From Silurus meridionalis (lineage: Eukaryota; Chordata; Actinopteri; Siluriformes; Siluridae), in contig NC_060886.1 in assembly GCF_014805685.1 (NCBI RefSeq), positions 11,546,608-11,610,607 of the forward strand: DNA of 64,000 nucleotides. The letters run 5' to 3'. The translations under genes and the position numbers were made by a program. Below the pieces are notes generated by a model that was not told the origin of the DNA, made no database searches, and was given only the letters and a program-made list of their open reading frames with translations. Every line of letters starts with the position of its first letter. Positions within the stretch are counted from its first letter, which is position 1. Shown here one piece after another: positions 1 to 13,044 of the stretch.

Positions 1-300
1 CACTCTGCCACACAGTTCAGATGACTGGAGTGTTGCAATGATGGTTGATGATCTGTACATTTCTCCCAATTCCACACATGATCTCTGTGGCTCACCTCTC
101 CCAATAAGGCCCTTCCCTCAACAATTGCTCAGTTTGGTTGTGTGGCTATCTTTGGGAAGAGTCCACATTGTTCCAAACTTCTTTTATTTAAGATTCTGAA
201 GGCCACTGTGGTCTTGTGAACCTTCATTTTAGCAGATTTTTTATAGCATTCTCCAGATCTGTTCCTCAAAACAAAACAATCTTGTCTTTAAGCTTTGAAG
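1..300 (-). pseudogene. Tc1-like transposase fragment
   Basis: Read on the minus strand, this stretch resembles the N-terminal and DNA-binding part of a fish Tc1-like transposase: a short stretch like KVHKTTVAFRIL is followed by text resembling the GRRALVREV-type linker of that family, with at least one in-frame stop. No full frame or terminal inverted repeat is visible and the fragment runs off the window edge. The assignment rests on recalled family similarity of a decayed sequence. Confidence 0.45.
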
Positions 301-1165
301 ACAGATTCTTTGACATTACTTGCTTCTTTTTGTTTATGCATTCAGAAATTTAAAAAAGTAACAATCAACAATTAAAATGTTAATTTTTACATCCCTAATA
401 ATAATATATGTTTGTCAAACATTTTATGAACTTTCTTTTTTCTTAGCTCATCAGCCACCCTGATTCTCAGCAGCATTTTATGGTTATAATGTAAAAGAGA
501 AGTGAATGACTTACTGGATCTGTCAAACTTGTAAAATCCAGTAAAAGAGTTTTACTACTCAATATAATAACTGTATGTTGTATATGTATGCTGTTCAAAG
601 AAAGTTAAATCAGCTAAATGAATGGGTTTGCAAGTGGAGGTCAACTTAAATTACCTATTGTTCTGTGATCAAAGCTTAAATACCAACATAGTCTTACAGG
701 CATTTCTTGATATAGTCACGAATTGTAATCTCACAGCATTTTGTGACATATTCATGAATCTGAATCTATTGATTTGTGTTCATGGACACAAATTCCTTCT
801 TTTTCACATCACTCCGCACAACTGCCTCCGTCTGGTTAAAGCTGAAAGAAATGCCAAAAGCAAACTTTTCCTCACATTTTCATCGGAGAATACAGCAGAA
901 AGTTTATGGTAAGTGTTAGGGTTATACTGTAATAAATGTGTCTTTCAACAATTAAGACACTCTCCTTAATTTACCCGGGAGAACATATTTATTGTATTTT
1001 GATTAGAATAAACCACTGACGATGGTTTATTATAGAGTAGCTTACTGAATATGAAGCAATAAAAACAAGGATAAAATCACTTGCTTGATGTTTAGAAAAT
1101 CAATACAACAAAAAAAATAATACCGTGTCTGTGGTATCAAGTGGCAGAAAGAAAACTTTGGTGGA
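301..1165. other. AT-rich sequence, no supported gene
   Basis: An open frame of 96 codons at 622-912 has no recognisable domain and no splice or promoter context. I see no element termini here. Confidence 0.4.
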
Positions 1166-1169
1166 GGCC

Positions 1170-1302
<133 letters not shown>

Positions 1303-3745
1303 GCAAACACAATGACTACAGTTTTAATTTAAAACACCGAAAGAGTGATAAAACTATGAGTGCTGTCTTACAGAGTGCAGGACAAACTTAAGATTTTGAT
1401 TTAACTTTGTATAACACTGGTATTTTATAAATATCATATTTATATCAGATCTAATTCTCACATCCAAAATTATAATTTTTTATTGTCTGTTATCTTACAA
1501 AAGATGTTTTACATTACATTTACAGGGTTAGGAAAATGATAATACAGAAAGAATTATGACAGTGAATATAGTAAAAAGAATTTGGGAAATCCCATCTTTA
1601 TCGCTGTAATTTAAAGTTATTAAAAATAGTCTGGTGGCAGGTCTTGATCAACACATTGTTGCATTTAGCTAAGATTATTCTCTAAAACATATTTACTTAA
1701 ACTTAACTAACAATTTTCTGAATGTATAAGTACATTTCAGTTAAAAATCAGAATCAATGACTTACGTTTTAATATAGTTTTGTTCCTAAATATGTATTCA
1801 ATATTCCCAGTTTCTCTCGAATGTGCTGTGTCATGGAGCAGTGCATTGAAGTGTAATTTTCGGTTTATTTTTCTATCCAATCAAATTTCGGCGGTCACGT
1901 CTTGCCGCTGTCAAAGGTAATTGCCTTAAGGCGGAGGTCGGCCACCCGCAGCTCTTCAGCCCCTCTAAAACATAAATAAATAAAATAAAAAGAAATGACA
2001 CTAGTGCTACCTAGTGGTGCATCTAGGCAAATACCTTACATTTGCATAAAACACCAAATTGTGTTTTAATAATTTAAAGGTCAAATGTGTTTTGCGGATA
2101 CAGGCAAATTTTATTTAGTGGGAGAGGGGCCAAAATGGCTCTTTTTAGTCGTAAAGGTGTCCTGCAGGCGTCCTGTTGATTCTAATCTATGTTGCTTAAA
2201 GCTGATGCTTTAAACAATCAGACTGCATGTTTATCAAATTACGTGAAAGAAATTAGAGAGGAGGATTTCTATCTGAGTAAAGAAAAGATGTCATGAATGT
2301 GTGTTGCCTTGAAGGTTTTAATTTCAACTCTTTATATTTATTTATTTGTTTTTGTGATAAAAATGGTCAAACAGAAATGTGCACCGCATTATTAACGCAG
2401 TCATTAACGCGTTCATTTTGACAACACTAAGCTAAACAATATGAAACAGTAACATGTTTAAGGTCTAACATGGATATAAAGTCTAATTGGAGCTCAAGCT
2501 GCAGCACTAATTTGTACATGTTTCATATGTTTTATGTTCATGGTTTAAGTATTTTCAGAGCATAATCTAGACACCTTCACAATTCTCAGTACAAGCTGCA
2601 ATTGATATAATTGAAGCCTGTAAGTTGGCCAGAAGAAATTCTGCAGCAGACCCACCTGTAAAAGCAGCTGCTGTTTCCAGTTCTTCTTTTTCTGTTTGCT
2701 GTCTGATGTTGTCTGTCTCCCCAGAAATCAATTCATTTGTTGATTTTAATTCCCCATACCTCCATGCCAAGAATGCATTGTTGGGTTAAAATCTGATGCC
2801 AAGTTTACTGATTCTGTATGGATTGATCCTGATGTTAAACCATGTTTGCCATGAGTACGCTTGCACTGTTATTCTAAATTCATGCATGCAAGCAATCACA
2901 TAGGCAAAAGGGAAATATTTGTTGCTATTAATACTCCACGATACACATGCAGGCTTTCAATGTTTTCACAAGATATCTAGTGACATATCATTTGTGCAGC
3001 TAACACCTTTTGAAATGTCACCTTCCGGTTATTCACCACCTGACAAACCATATAATAATTTAATGGTGGATTTCATAGAACTAACACAAAGTGAGGGAAA
3101 TTACTGTCTTGTTGACATGTTAGCCATTTCACATTTGACACCGTAATTGGGATAAAGATTTAAATTTCTCCAAACTGGATGCTTGAGCTGTGGCGAAAGC
3201 ACTCAAATTATTACTAGGTGGGGATTTCCAGCAGTCAGCAGTGACAATGGACCAGGATTTGTATGCTTCTAATGGAGGGCACATTACAGGTACTGTTAAC
3301 CACTGCAACAGCTGTAAAGATTGAGGGAAAAGCCCCCTGGGTTCATGCCAGCCATTGCAAGAAGGTTCCAGAGATCTGCACTAAAATAACATAAGGAAAG
3401 GGGTAAATCAGCAGAAATAAGGTGGTGCTAAATGGACACAAAAATACTATCACAATTTTTTTTACACACTTTACATTAAGAAATGCTTTTGCATGTTTTT
3501 GAATTTGAATCATATTTTACAAAGAAACTAAATAGAGCTTTATCAAAAAGCTGTAACATGTTTTTAAAACAGACAAAGCAAAATAATAGGTAAACCTGAC
3601 ACATGAATGAGATTAATAAAACCATTAAAACAATAAAAAAAACTACCCAGACTGAAAAGCCTTTTAAAAAACAGAATTTCCCTTTTAGGAATTCGAGCTG
3701 CGTCGAAACGCTTTGGGAATGTCTCGCGTTGTCCACTCTCTGAAT
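1303..3745 (+). repeat. 2.4 kb direct repeat, copy A
   Basis: This segment is repeated in the same orientation at 55652-58142, with near-identical text over almost its whole length apart from small indels. Both copies begin just after a CTAT array with GCAAACACAATGACT. Both contain the same decayed retroviral pol fragment and both end in the terminal inverted repeat of a DIRS element. Inside are pieces resembling other fish repeats, for example around 1925-1970. Confidence 0.9.
2575..3393 (+). pseudogene. Endogenous retrovirus pol remnant (RNase H end and integrase)
   Basis: Scattered pieces of a retroviral pol gene lie in order on the plus strand. An alanine-rich stretch near 2640-2680 resembles the end of RNase H. 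The motif VWIDPDVKPCLP at 2816-2851 resembles the integrase N-terminal region. A DFIEL motif at about 3069-3083 sits in the integrase core. [11 protein letters not shown] near 3339-3371 resembles the integrase C-terminal region of gammaretrovirus-like fish ERVs. Stops and frameshifts separate the pieces, so nothing is translatable as a whole. No LTR, gag or env was recognised around it. Confidence 0.7.
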
Positions 3746-4275
3746 CACGTGTGAAATCTGGCCAATAAGCAAGTCATGACGTCATTGGCGGGCAACGTCA
3801 CGCAAACCAGGAAGCTACAAAATGGGTGAGGGATGGTAGCGACATTAGCTTGTGTTTATTCAGGTAAACGTTTTGTGTGTGAATCTGTGCCAGGAATGGC
3901 TCAAAGCAAACAAAAATGTCCACATGTGTGTCCCTTCTTGCCCCCGTTTCATTGCGGTTCATGAGTTATGCGTTGTTTGCTCCCGGAAAGTGCTCATTGA
4001 GGAAAGTGCTCTTCATTGCGGCTCAGGCGCCGAAAGTCATGGGGCTCGCAGGCCAACCTAGCAGAAGGCATGGAGACAGTAGTTGTAGAACGTAGTTGGG
4101 TTTAAGTTGTGCGGCTATAAGGAGATGCCCAGGGTCAAAGAGACGTTAGCTGGCTTCTCTCCCCAGATGTTGCGTTGCTGAAGGCTCTGGTATTGCCTAC
4201 TAGGCCGTTGAAAGCCACTTCAGCCTTAGTAGGCAAGGCGCCGCAGTAGGTCAGGCCGCAGGTTGCCTCCACACG

Positions 4276-5578
4276 ATGAGTGTGTTGCAGGCATACCAGG
4301 CCAACCTGCTCCAAGAGTTGGCCAAGGGTTTCAGCTCTGGGGCTAACGATATTAAGGATTTACATCGTGCAGCCAACCTAACCATTCTCCATTCCAGAGC
4401 TTCCTCCACAAGGAGGTTGTATGCCGCTAGATGGCATCTGTTCACCACATGGTGTGAGCACGACCAGTTAGACCCAGTCAACTGCCCGGTTGGTTCAGTT
4501 CTGGAGTTCTTGCAAGAACAGTTTTCCACAGGGGTGGCTCTGTCAATTCTGAAGGTTGACGTGTCCGCTATTGCGGCTTATTGTACCCCGCCTGCGGGGC
4601 AGTCACTGGGGAAACACCCCTGTGTGGGATTTGGCCATTGTGTTGGCGGCTCTATCTGAGCCCCCCTTCGAGCCTTTGGCCGAGGTGGCCCTTAGGTACC
4701 TCACGGTAAAGACCCTTTCTGACAATATCCTCCCTTAAAATGGTTGGAGACCTACAGGCTCTTTCCATGGGTCCTTCTGTCCTGAAGTTTACCCTTGGCA
4801 TGGCCAGTGCTTTTCTCTACTCTCTACTCTAGTTCTCACTCTCCAGTGTTCTGTATTGTTGAAAGATTTATGTTCAAACTCTTGATGTCACCGAAATGAG
4901 GATTGGTTCCCCTTTTGAGTCTCGTTCCTCTCAAGGTTTCTTCCTTATAACATCTAAGGGAGTTTTTCCACAGTCGTCATGGCTTGCTCATCAGGGATAA
5001 ATGCACACTATTCACATTGACTGTTGATTTCTGTAAAGCTGCTTTGAGACAATGTCTGTTGTGAAAAGCGCTATAGAAATAAACTTGACTTGACTTGACT
5101 AAACCTGGATATGTGCTTAAGGTGCCTACGGCTCCCTCACAACCTGTTGTACTGCAGGCATTCTGCCCTCCTCCTTTCCTAGCCCCCGACTAGGAGTAGC
5201 AAAAAAAAAAAAAAATGTGCGAGCACTGGACACATATTTCCACAGGACGAGTTTGTGGAGAAAGTCGGAGCAGCTGTTTGTCTGCTATGGCCCTCATAGT
5301 AAAGGTTTTCCTGCCAATAAGCAAACTCTCAGCAGATGGATAGTAGGTGCCATTTCCTCTGGTTATGAGTCCTCTGGTCTTCCCACTCCTTTCTAAATCA
5401 TGGCTCATACCACCCGGAGTATGGCGGCCTTTACAGCCTGGTCCGCTGGAGTTTCTCTCCAGGACATATGCAACGCTGCGGGCTGGTCCACCCCTTTCAC
5501 CTTTGTCAGGTTCTATGACCTTTACATCAGAGCCACTCTCGGCTCCTCTGTTCTGCAGGTTGGTGCTCAGACACTCTA
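4276..5578 (+). pseudogene. DIRS tyrosine recombinase, broken
   Basis: The product would be a tyrosine recombinase that inserts the circular DNA intermediate of a DIRS element. The N-terminal DNA-binding part is open from 4276, with an ASSTRRLYAARWHLF stretch. A deletion near 4613 shifts the frame and the protein continues with VWDLAIVLAAL. A 0.3 kb repeat then interrupts it at 4807-5100. The catalytic end survives: an HTTR motif (HxxR) at 5406-5417 and FVRFY, with the likely nucleophile tyrosine at 5514-5516, in the same frame. It is not functional as it stands. Confidence 0.8.
4807..5100 (+). repeat. Dispersed repeat with (ACTTG)n tail, inserted in DIRS
   Basis: About 294 bp that interrupt the recombinase frame. 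They contain the block CAAAGCTGCTTTGAGACAAT-like text and end in ACTTGACTTGACT. The same family occurs in reverse orientation at 34530-34900 and 36520-36880. A pentanucleotide tail suggests LINE-assisted retroposition. I could not assign a family name. Confidence 0.75.
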
Positions 5579-5629
5579 GGCAGGGACTGGTCAGTATGTC
5601 GTGATTGGACACTCGTTCCCAAAGCATTT

Positions 5630-5722
5630 TGATGCAGCTCGAGTTCCTGAAAAGGGAATATCTCTAGGTTACCTATGTAACCCTCATTCCCTAAGGGAAC
5701 AAGACGCTGCGTCAACACTCCA
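5630..5722 (+). repeat. DIRS internal complementary region
   Basis: It contains the complement of the left outer end (GCAGCTCGAGTTCCTGAAAA) directly followed by the complement of the right outer end (AAGGGAACAAGACGCTGCG). This is the arrangement DIRS elements use as a template to join their ends into a circle. Confidence 0.8.
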
Positions 5723-6105
5723 TACTCACTGCATCCCGGCAGCGCTTCCCTTCCTTTTTTCAGAAGCTAATGTTGCTACCATCTCTCACCCGATTTGTAG
5801 CTTCCTGGTTTTGCGTGATGTCACCCGCCGATGACATCATGACTTACCTATTGGCCTTAAAGTTATTAATGAATAAATGTGCTTTATGTCTTAAACAGGG
5901 TCAAGCACCTGCTCTGAGACCTGTGATTTCAATCCCACCCCTTTTCCCTCTTCCTCCAGCTCCCTCTCCTCTTAACCCACCCACCCTCTCCATCTCCTGA
6001 GCCTTCTCCAAACCCAAGAGATCAACATAGTGCCAACATGACTGTACAACTTTGTCTGCCCACAGAATGTCATATACACAGACACAGAGTTGGAACAATA
6101 AAAAG

Positions 6106-6659
<554 letters not shown>

Positions 6660-6828
6660 TACGTCCCCCCCCTCACAAAATAAACGTCCCCGTTTATATG
6701 CAAAAAACATCAGGGAGAATACGTGAAAAACAAAAATCACAGACCATAAACAGCAATGTATGATGAACATAAAACAAAGCACAGAACCATATGACAACAT
6801 CACACTTAAACTGAGGAAAACAGTCATA

Positions 6829-7723
6829 TTAATACAGAACAAAATCCTGCAAATGGCCAGGAGGTCTACAAACTCTCCCAGTCCTACTAAAGTTAGGCTC
6901 TAGCCTTCCAACCGAACACTGTGAGTCCGCCAAAGCACCCAGATCTTTTTGGGAAGGAACACAGTCCCCCCTACCGGAGACATCAGATTCCATGGGAAAT
7001 TGTCCAGGCTGTGACAAGGGGGAAATGGGCAATGTGTACGGCCGTACCCTGTCGTAATGCACTACTTGCGCCCTCTCAGCATTGTCAAAGGGGTTAACAA
7101 TCCGGTAAATTAGTCCAGGTTCACCACCTGAATCCATGACCTGCACCACTTTATAAGGTCCCTTCCAATGGGGTGCCAGCTTCATGCGACTCTCCACTGG
7201 GTTGTGGAGCCACACCATGGCACCTACACCATAAGGTTGGTGATGCAAGGAAACTTGCAAGGAAATTTCTGACGGTCATAAGCTGCCTCACTATGCATCC
7301 GCACACTGCTAAAGGCAGAGTTCAGTTTCATCAGCAGTGAAAGAACAAACTCGCCATGTGTCACTTCTATCTGTGAGTCAAGAGCAGGGGTGGGTAACAG
7401 TACATTGACGGAAACTCATGCTTCCCCACCGTGGGTCAAGAAGAAAGGAGTGAAATGAGTGCTGGAGTGAGCCGTGGTATTGTAAGCAAAAGCTACATGT
7501 TTTACATAATCGTCCCACTCCCCCCATAAGTCAAAAGTGTCTTAGCCAGCTGAACAATCAGAGTCCTATTAAAGCGCTCAACCATGCCGTCTGATTTCGG
7601 GTGGTAAGGTGTGGTGCGAGTCTTTTTAATGTTCCAAAGACGGCAGAGTGTCTGAACCACTTCCGCCTCAAACTGACGACCTTGATCTGAGTGCAAAATC
7701 TCTGGTACGCCACCCGCAATCAA
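6829..7723 (-). pseudogene. Ty3/Gypsy integrase C-terminal fragment
   Basis: Minus-strand frames give an integrase core piece (GVPEILHSDQGRQFEAEVV, then MVERFNRTL) at 7723-7502. A further piece at 7260-6829 carries the linker with WKGPYKVVQVMD and a basic C-terminal tail. Between them lies a frameshifted stretch of the same domain. This is the 3' end of a pol gene feeding into the LTR at 6407-6659. The element is cut off at about 7723, so protease, reverse transcriptase and the 5' LTR are absent. Confidence 0.85.
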
Positions 7724-8972
7724 CCACTACCACATGGGTAAGTGTTAAATTATGTTTATTTGCGGTGTATTTGTTTGTTAAAATAGGCTACAAATACTTT
7801 TTAAGTGCAGAAATAAGCAATTGCATGAGGTCTCAGAACGGATTAAATCGCTTTTACATGAATTCTTATGGGGAAAATTATTTCGAACGTACGAGCAAAT
7901 GGACCTACGAGCAATTTTCACGAACGAATTATGCTCGTCCAACAGGGTTTTACTGTAGCCAGAAACACTGTAAATACTTTTAATTTTATTATGTCCTATG
8001 AGGGGAAAAATTAGCAGTCAATCACAAAAAAGATATACTTTATAGACATTTCATAGTGTAAACTGTGTTTACATGTAAAGTGAGACATGAACAATGAACA
8101 AAAACCCAAGGAGCATGACCAAGGAATGGAAAGACAAACTTGAGACAATAATTGCTGATTGCTGGGTGAAGCTATATAAACAAGTGCTAATCAAGGTGAC
8201 AAAGACAGTTGTGAGTGACATGTGAGGACAAGAAAGTACAGTAATGGAGTCTCTAGACATAATCCTGTCAACGTGCTGGAGGCATACTCATTGGTGCACG
8301 GAGGAATGGGGATAAATAGAAACTATTCATCTTTTGCACCTGACTACTATATTGTTTACATTGTTTACATTGTTTACATGCCTTTGCACCTTCAACTTTA
8401 TTATATTATACTACACTGTTTACATGCTGTCTTCTGCACATCTTGACTGCTGCTGTATTTTTGCACTACATTGTGTTCTTATATTCACTCCCGGGTATAG
8501 TTTTTACAGTTCACAGTACTGTATAACCAAGTATACAGTAGGTTTACTAGTCGGCGCTATCTTGGTTTTGTGTCTTGTCTTGTGTTGTCTGACTTGACTT
8601 GACTAAGAGTGTCAGCCTCAGCCAAACAGGGAAGCAGAGTGACGTCTTTAGCCAAGCCGGCTGGTGGAGTGACACCCTCAGCCAAGCAGGAAGTTAGAGT
8701 GACACATCAGTCTAGGGTTCATTTGTTTTTTGTTTTTGTGTCTTTTATTTAATGTCAAATATTACCTGCACTTGTCTTTGCTTGCTTTATGTGACATTAA
8801 TGTACAGTACATTGTAACCAAGCAAATAATAATAATAGCTACAAATATTACATAAAGACAAACAAACAAAGGTAATTAGCTCTGACTACCTGTATTGTAT
8901 TGTTTTTTACAAAACTTTGCGATACTATATATGTGTAGTAAACACAAACTTGTTCAGACATAATTATTTATA
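7724..8972. other. Repeat debris, no gene
   Basis: About 7750-7975 resembles a MITE-type sequence with ACGAACGAATTATGCTCG. About 8330-8606 has TTGTTTACA repeats and ends in TGACTTGACTTGACT, like the tail of the repeat at 4807. No coding region is supported. Confidence 0.4.
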
Positions 8973-9147
8973 GGGACGGGGTAGCTGGGTGTTAAAAATG
9001 TTGGATTTCTGATCAAAAGACCAAGTGTTTAAATCACAGCACTGCCAAGCTGCCACTAACAGGCCCTTGAGCAAGGCTTTTAACCCCCAACTGTTCAATT
9101 GTATAAATGTAAGTTTCCTCAGGATAAGAGTTTCTGCCAAATGTATA
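8973..9147 (+). mobile_element. tRNA-derived SINE
   Basis: It begins GGGACGGGGTAGCTGGGTGT and includes a degenerate B-box region. It continues with CTGCCAAGCTGCCACTAACA and the CCCTTGAGCAAGG block, and ends near CTGCCAAATG. This matches the general layout of an abundant otophysan SINE as I recall it. The (ATGTAA)n tail is lost in this copy but is present at 11293-11324. Confidence 0.7.
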
Positions 9148-11258
9148 TCTATACTGTTGAACTGTCTTATCGGTGCTTAGACTGGCTAAATCCCCTACAA
9201 ATCCTAACATCGCCCACAACGCTAAACACTCCCACCCTAGTCATATGACTACTAATGTCGGCTCTGGAGAAACTGGCGTCTTCTTGTAATTCATGACTCT
9301 TGAAGGGGTGGCTGAATCAGAATGCTGATTCATAATCATTGTAGCTTACTTAAGCTACAGTGGTTTGGGAGAAAAAAAAAACATGCATGGTCCAGTAGTG
9401 TTTTAACATGTTTTTAATTAAACACATTCTGCCAACTTAGATGAATCTTTGTAACCTTAAATCTCTGATTGACTTTGCTGTTCATCTAGATCATCTGCTT
9501 TACAGTAAGCTTTGAACCCATACAACTTCAATTTGGGAGGAGAAAGGAGAAAAGTGATGTTGCTCTTTACAACAAGGTGCTTATTTCTAACAGTGTCCAT
9601 TGTAGAAGAACATCTAGAATATACACCAACAGGGGTACATTAGGCAATCCAGATAACCTGCTTTGCCTCTTTGTTAAAAAAGCAGGTTGACTTGGATACC
9701 ATACTGTGGGCTTAACCAGTTGACCGAGTTCCAGGGCCATTGTCACTGAAGCTACAAACCACTTACAAACCACTTACAGACTAAATTTTTAATATAGTTA
9801 CAAATATATTTTTTCTAAACTCCAGTAAAATTATTGCTAAAAGGACTGCACAATTAAAGTAAAACGTACTATTTTCTTCAGGCAGTACATTAACATTGTC
9901 CAGCACTGATGCAGGTGTAGGAAGGTATAGCATATATTTATGCTGCTGAAAAAAATATTGTTTTTGTTAGTTTAATGTTTTGTTAAATTCATGTTTTGTA
10001 TCCTCCCCTGTGTTGTTACTGGTCATATCCAGTGGCAGGCCGTGCAATTCATGTCTAGGGCTTCAGTGATGTTCTGCCTGAACCAATCAACCTTTTAATA
10101 CCATCATAATTACAGGTATAGAAACCATCAATATTATACAAAATTGCAGAATAACAGAGCACTGCATCAGTAAAGCAAGAAACCTAATTAACACAATTCA
10201 GCACATCTATTTTCACTGCAGCCACAGCTGCACTGCTCACATACCTCATCACATACAGCACCCCAGCACCGCCGGTTTTTGTCCATTTCTGTGCATTTTT
10301 TCTGGGCATTTCGGATTTCCTGGGTATTTGAAATTAAGTCAAATTGTGTGTTTTATGCTAACGCTAATGCTAATTCTACAGGAAAAAAACTAAAGTATAA
10401 CTAGTTTATGGAAAAAAAAAAGGCTAACAAAATGTTTTAAACAGTTTTGGCTGATCTCTCATGATCTCCAGCTTAATTTGAAAAGTTTTGTAAATGTCCT
10501 TTAAAGTATTTGTGTGACCAAATCAATTTCTTACCTTCTATCAGCCATTGTGTAATGAAAAAAACAGCTATTAAATCCACAATAATATATCTGAGCTTGT
10601 GCAGATTGCTACAGATGCTTTTTGCAAGCTCAGACTTGTGCACTCTCCATCTGACCATCTATTTAAAGGATGTGAAACTGGCTTTATTATTAGATGCCGA
10701 GTAGATGGTCCTAGAGTCGTCAACTCGCAATCTGATTGGTTAAAGCAACAGCTTCATTCTTATGTATTTTATGCTAGCAGGTGCCCACAGCACTGATTTA
10801 TGAAGTCCCTATGGCAGGTACCTTTGACATCTGATTGGATGAAAACACAAACATATACAGACACTTCTTGCAGCGGAAAGAAAAACCTGTTTCATCTGTA
10901 AAAGACTTGTCTAGAAATTGTGAAACAATTTCAGAATAATACTTGTCAACATAAAATTGTAAAATAGTTGAATATCTCAATTTACAGTACATAATATAAA
11001 ACTCTCTGTCATAAATAAATAAAGTTATAAATCTTTGTGCACAAGGGACAAGGGGAAAAATCTACATTAGATGCCTGTGATCTTCAGGGCCTCAGGCAGC
11101 ACTGCATTTAAAACAGTCATGATCCTGTAAAGAAAATCACTGCATGGGCTCATTACCACCTCCACCTCAATGTCTGTGAACACAGTTTGCCATGTCATCC
11201 ACAAATGCTAGTTAAATCTCTACCCTGCAAAGAAGAAGGATTTTTTATGAAGGACACT
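9148..11258. other. Noncoding, repeat-like segments
   Basis: I see no coding region. 10024-10795 has the feel of a dispersed fish repeat (starts CCAGTGGCAGGCCGTGCA), but without clear termini. Open frames here are short and have no domain. Confidence 0.35.
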
Positions 11259-11324
11259 TTTGTACGTTGCTCTGGACAATGGGTGTGTGCTAAATGCCAC
11301 AAATGTAAATGTAAATGTAAATGC
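11259..11324 (+). mobile_element. SINE tail with (ATGTAA)n
   Basis: GTTGCTCTGGACAATGGGTG followed by AAATGCCACA and repeated ATGTAA units. This is the 3' end of the same SINE type seen at 8973, truncated at its 5' side. Confidence 0.6.
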
Positions 11325-12137
11325 ATGAACATGATCCAGAAATGCTGTAATCCTCTTTGGGCCAAAGGTTATTTAAAATGTACTGAGGCAAAGTGGAAAA
11401 CTGTTCTATAGATAGACTAATAGGAATTTTTTTTCTTTTTGCAAACTATAAACACACATCCTCCAAAATAAAGAGGAAAAGGATTATCTAGCTTTTTATC
11501 TGTGCTCAGTTACAAAAGCTGCTAGGTGCTGAACTAGCCTGCCTGCAGTCTTTCAGCATTAAAAAACATAAAAAACTGGCACATCATGAAACATCATGTA
11601 TCAGAGATATCTGGGACAACATTCCTCTCCCAAAACTTTAGCAACTGGTTTCCACAGTTCCCACATTTATACAGATATTATGTATATATATATTTTTTAA
11701 ATGGTATATCTAGTCAGTTTAAACATTTTATATGTTTTATTGTAAATAGAATATGGATTTATGAGATTTGTAAATCATTACATTCTGTTTTGTTTACATT
11801 TTACACATTTTGCATATTAAAACGTATATTAAAAAAGCAATTCTCGTTACCGATTCAGCTATAAATGCCTCTGTTCCCATCTCACTCGTGTTGGACCTAC
11901 TTAATGGCTACAGACACCGACTATACATGAGGCTGCCAGCATTCCCTGCTGGTTCTGTGAATTACTTTCCCTTCCGTGGATTACGCCTGCGTTCTGGAAT
12001 CCTCATGCATCACGGTTTGTTTTTTTACATGTTTGCCTTTTCAAATAACATGCTGAAACTGTAATTGCCTCTGTCTCAGCTGATATGTGACACTATCTAA
12101 AACGATCTGAACAAATAGACCCCAGCTACATCCTCAC
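11325..12137. other. AT-rich noncoding sequence
   Basis: No supported gene or element. The right end is the intron-like flank of the NXPE pseudo-exon. Confidence 0.4.
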
Positions 12138-12771
12138 CTCTTAAAGAATTGTGCTTTATATTCACTAATAAGGTTCTTTTTGTAGCCCTCTTTAGAATGA
12201 TTTATTCGTGTGTCACAGCCCAGTTTTGGGGGTTTGTAGCAGTACCTGGGTTCTCCAGTCTCAGTGTAGTTGCAGAGTGGTTTCTTATTTAGGGGCAGAC
12301 ACAAGTTGCACACAGTGGTCTCAGAGATGGTACTAGAGCCGAACAGGCTTTTAAAAAACACTCTGTTTGGTTGCTCCTCCTGCAACCTCTTAAGCACCAC
12401 CACTGCCTCACTTGGGTGCACCCTGGTGATTTGCACCTGCACTACACCAGTCCTCAACAATGGAAAAAGCACTGTATAATTCCCATCTTGGTGATCATGT
12501 ACCTTCCCTGCAACTCCAGCACCCAGCTCAGGTGAATGCAGCCGGGCTATCAGAAAATCTCCATCTTGTTTCTCAGGCAGGCCCAGGAAGTTATGCATAT
12601 GAACATCAACAACAAGCTGGTCACCTACGTGGTGCATTGGTGGACCCTGAATCACAAAATAGCTTTTGGCAGGTTTATGTCCAGCGGCAAAAAGATTTCA
12701 GGAGGTTTAAAGGCTGAGTTGATGCTGCTCTGTATTTTGTAGAAGGTTGACATTAACTAAACATTCAAATC
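12138..12771 (-). pseudogene. NXPE-family pseudo-exon (neurexophilin-like domain)
   Basis: This is a paralogue of exon 2 of the NXPE gene at 48567-49336. It keeps splice-site-like borders: acceptor TTTGCAG before 12771 and donor GTGAGG after 12138. The core is open over about 170 codons (12655-12134), with the shared stretches GDFLIARLHSPELGAGVAGK and AVVVLKRLQEE. Upstream of the core a TAG lies near 12758. Roughly 130 bp present in the intact paralogue are missing near 12690, which removes the segment before the IQGPP motif. No esterase exons were found downstream within the window. It is probably a dead duplicate, though a spliced remnant cannot be excluded. Confidence 0.75.
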
Positions 12772-13044
12772 CTGCAAACAGTAAAATACAATGAAAGCAG
12801 CACTCAGAAATCAAAAGAATGGTTTAGGTTATTTATTATTATATACTTAACTAAAACTTTCTAAAATAAATAAACATATAATAACAAACAAATAAATAGT
12901 CTTGTGTCATTTAATTTATCTTGATTTAAATACCCTCTAGGTAAGGCTGAACTATCTTCTTCTTGCCCATGTTACATTTAAATGAATAAAATAATTGCAG
13001 TTTCTGTATAAAATGCATATAGTATATATGTATCAACAGGAATT
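12772..13044. other. AT-rich spacer
   Basis: Nothing supported. It separates the NXPE pseudo-exon from a DIRS fragment. Confidence 0.4.

Larger units (their letters stand above)
3684..5851 (+). mobile_element. DIRS-type retrotransposon, internally deleted (copy 1)
   Basis: The left end reads AATTCGAGCTGCGTCGAAAC and continues through a CCAGGAAGCTACAA block to about 3860. The reverse complement of that block occurs at 5764-5851, where the right inverted repeat is cut short. Between them lie tyrosine-recombinase pieces and an internal complementary region (5630-5722). The reverse transcriptase and gag-like regions are missing, and an unrelated repeat is inserted at 4807-5100. The inverted repeats, internal complementary region and recombinase together are diagnostic of DIRS elements. 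Confidence 0.85.

Noticed and set aside
622..912. 96-codon frame as a small gene
   Set aside because: No domain, no splice signals and no supporting context.
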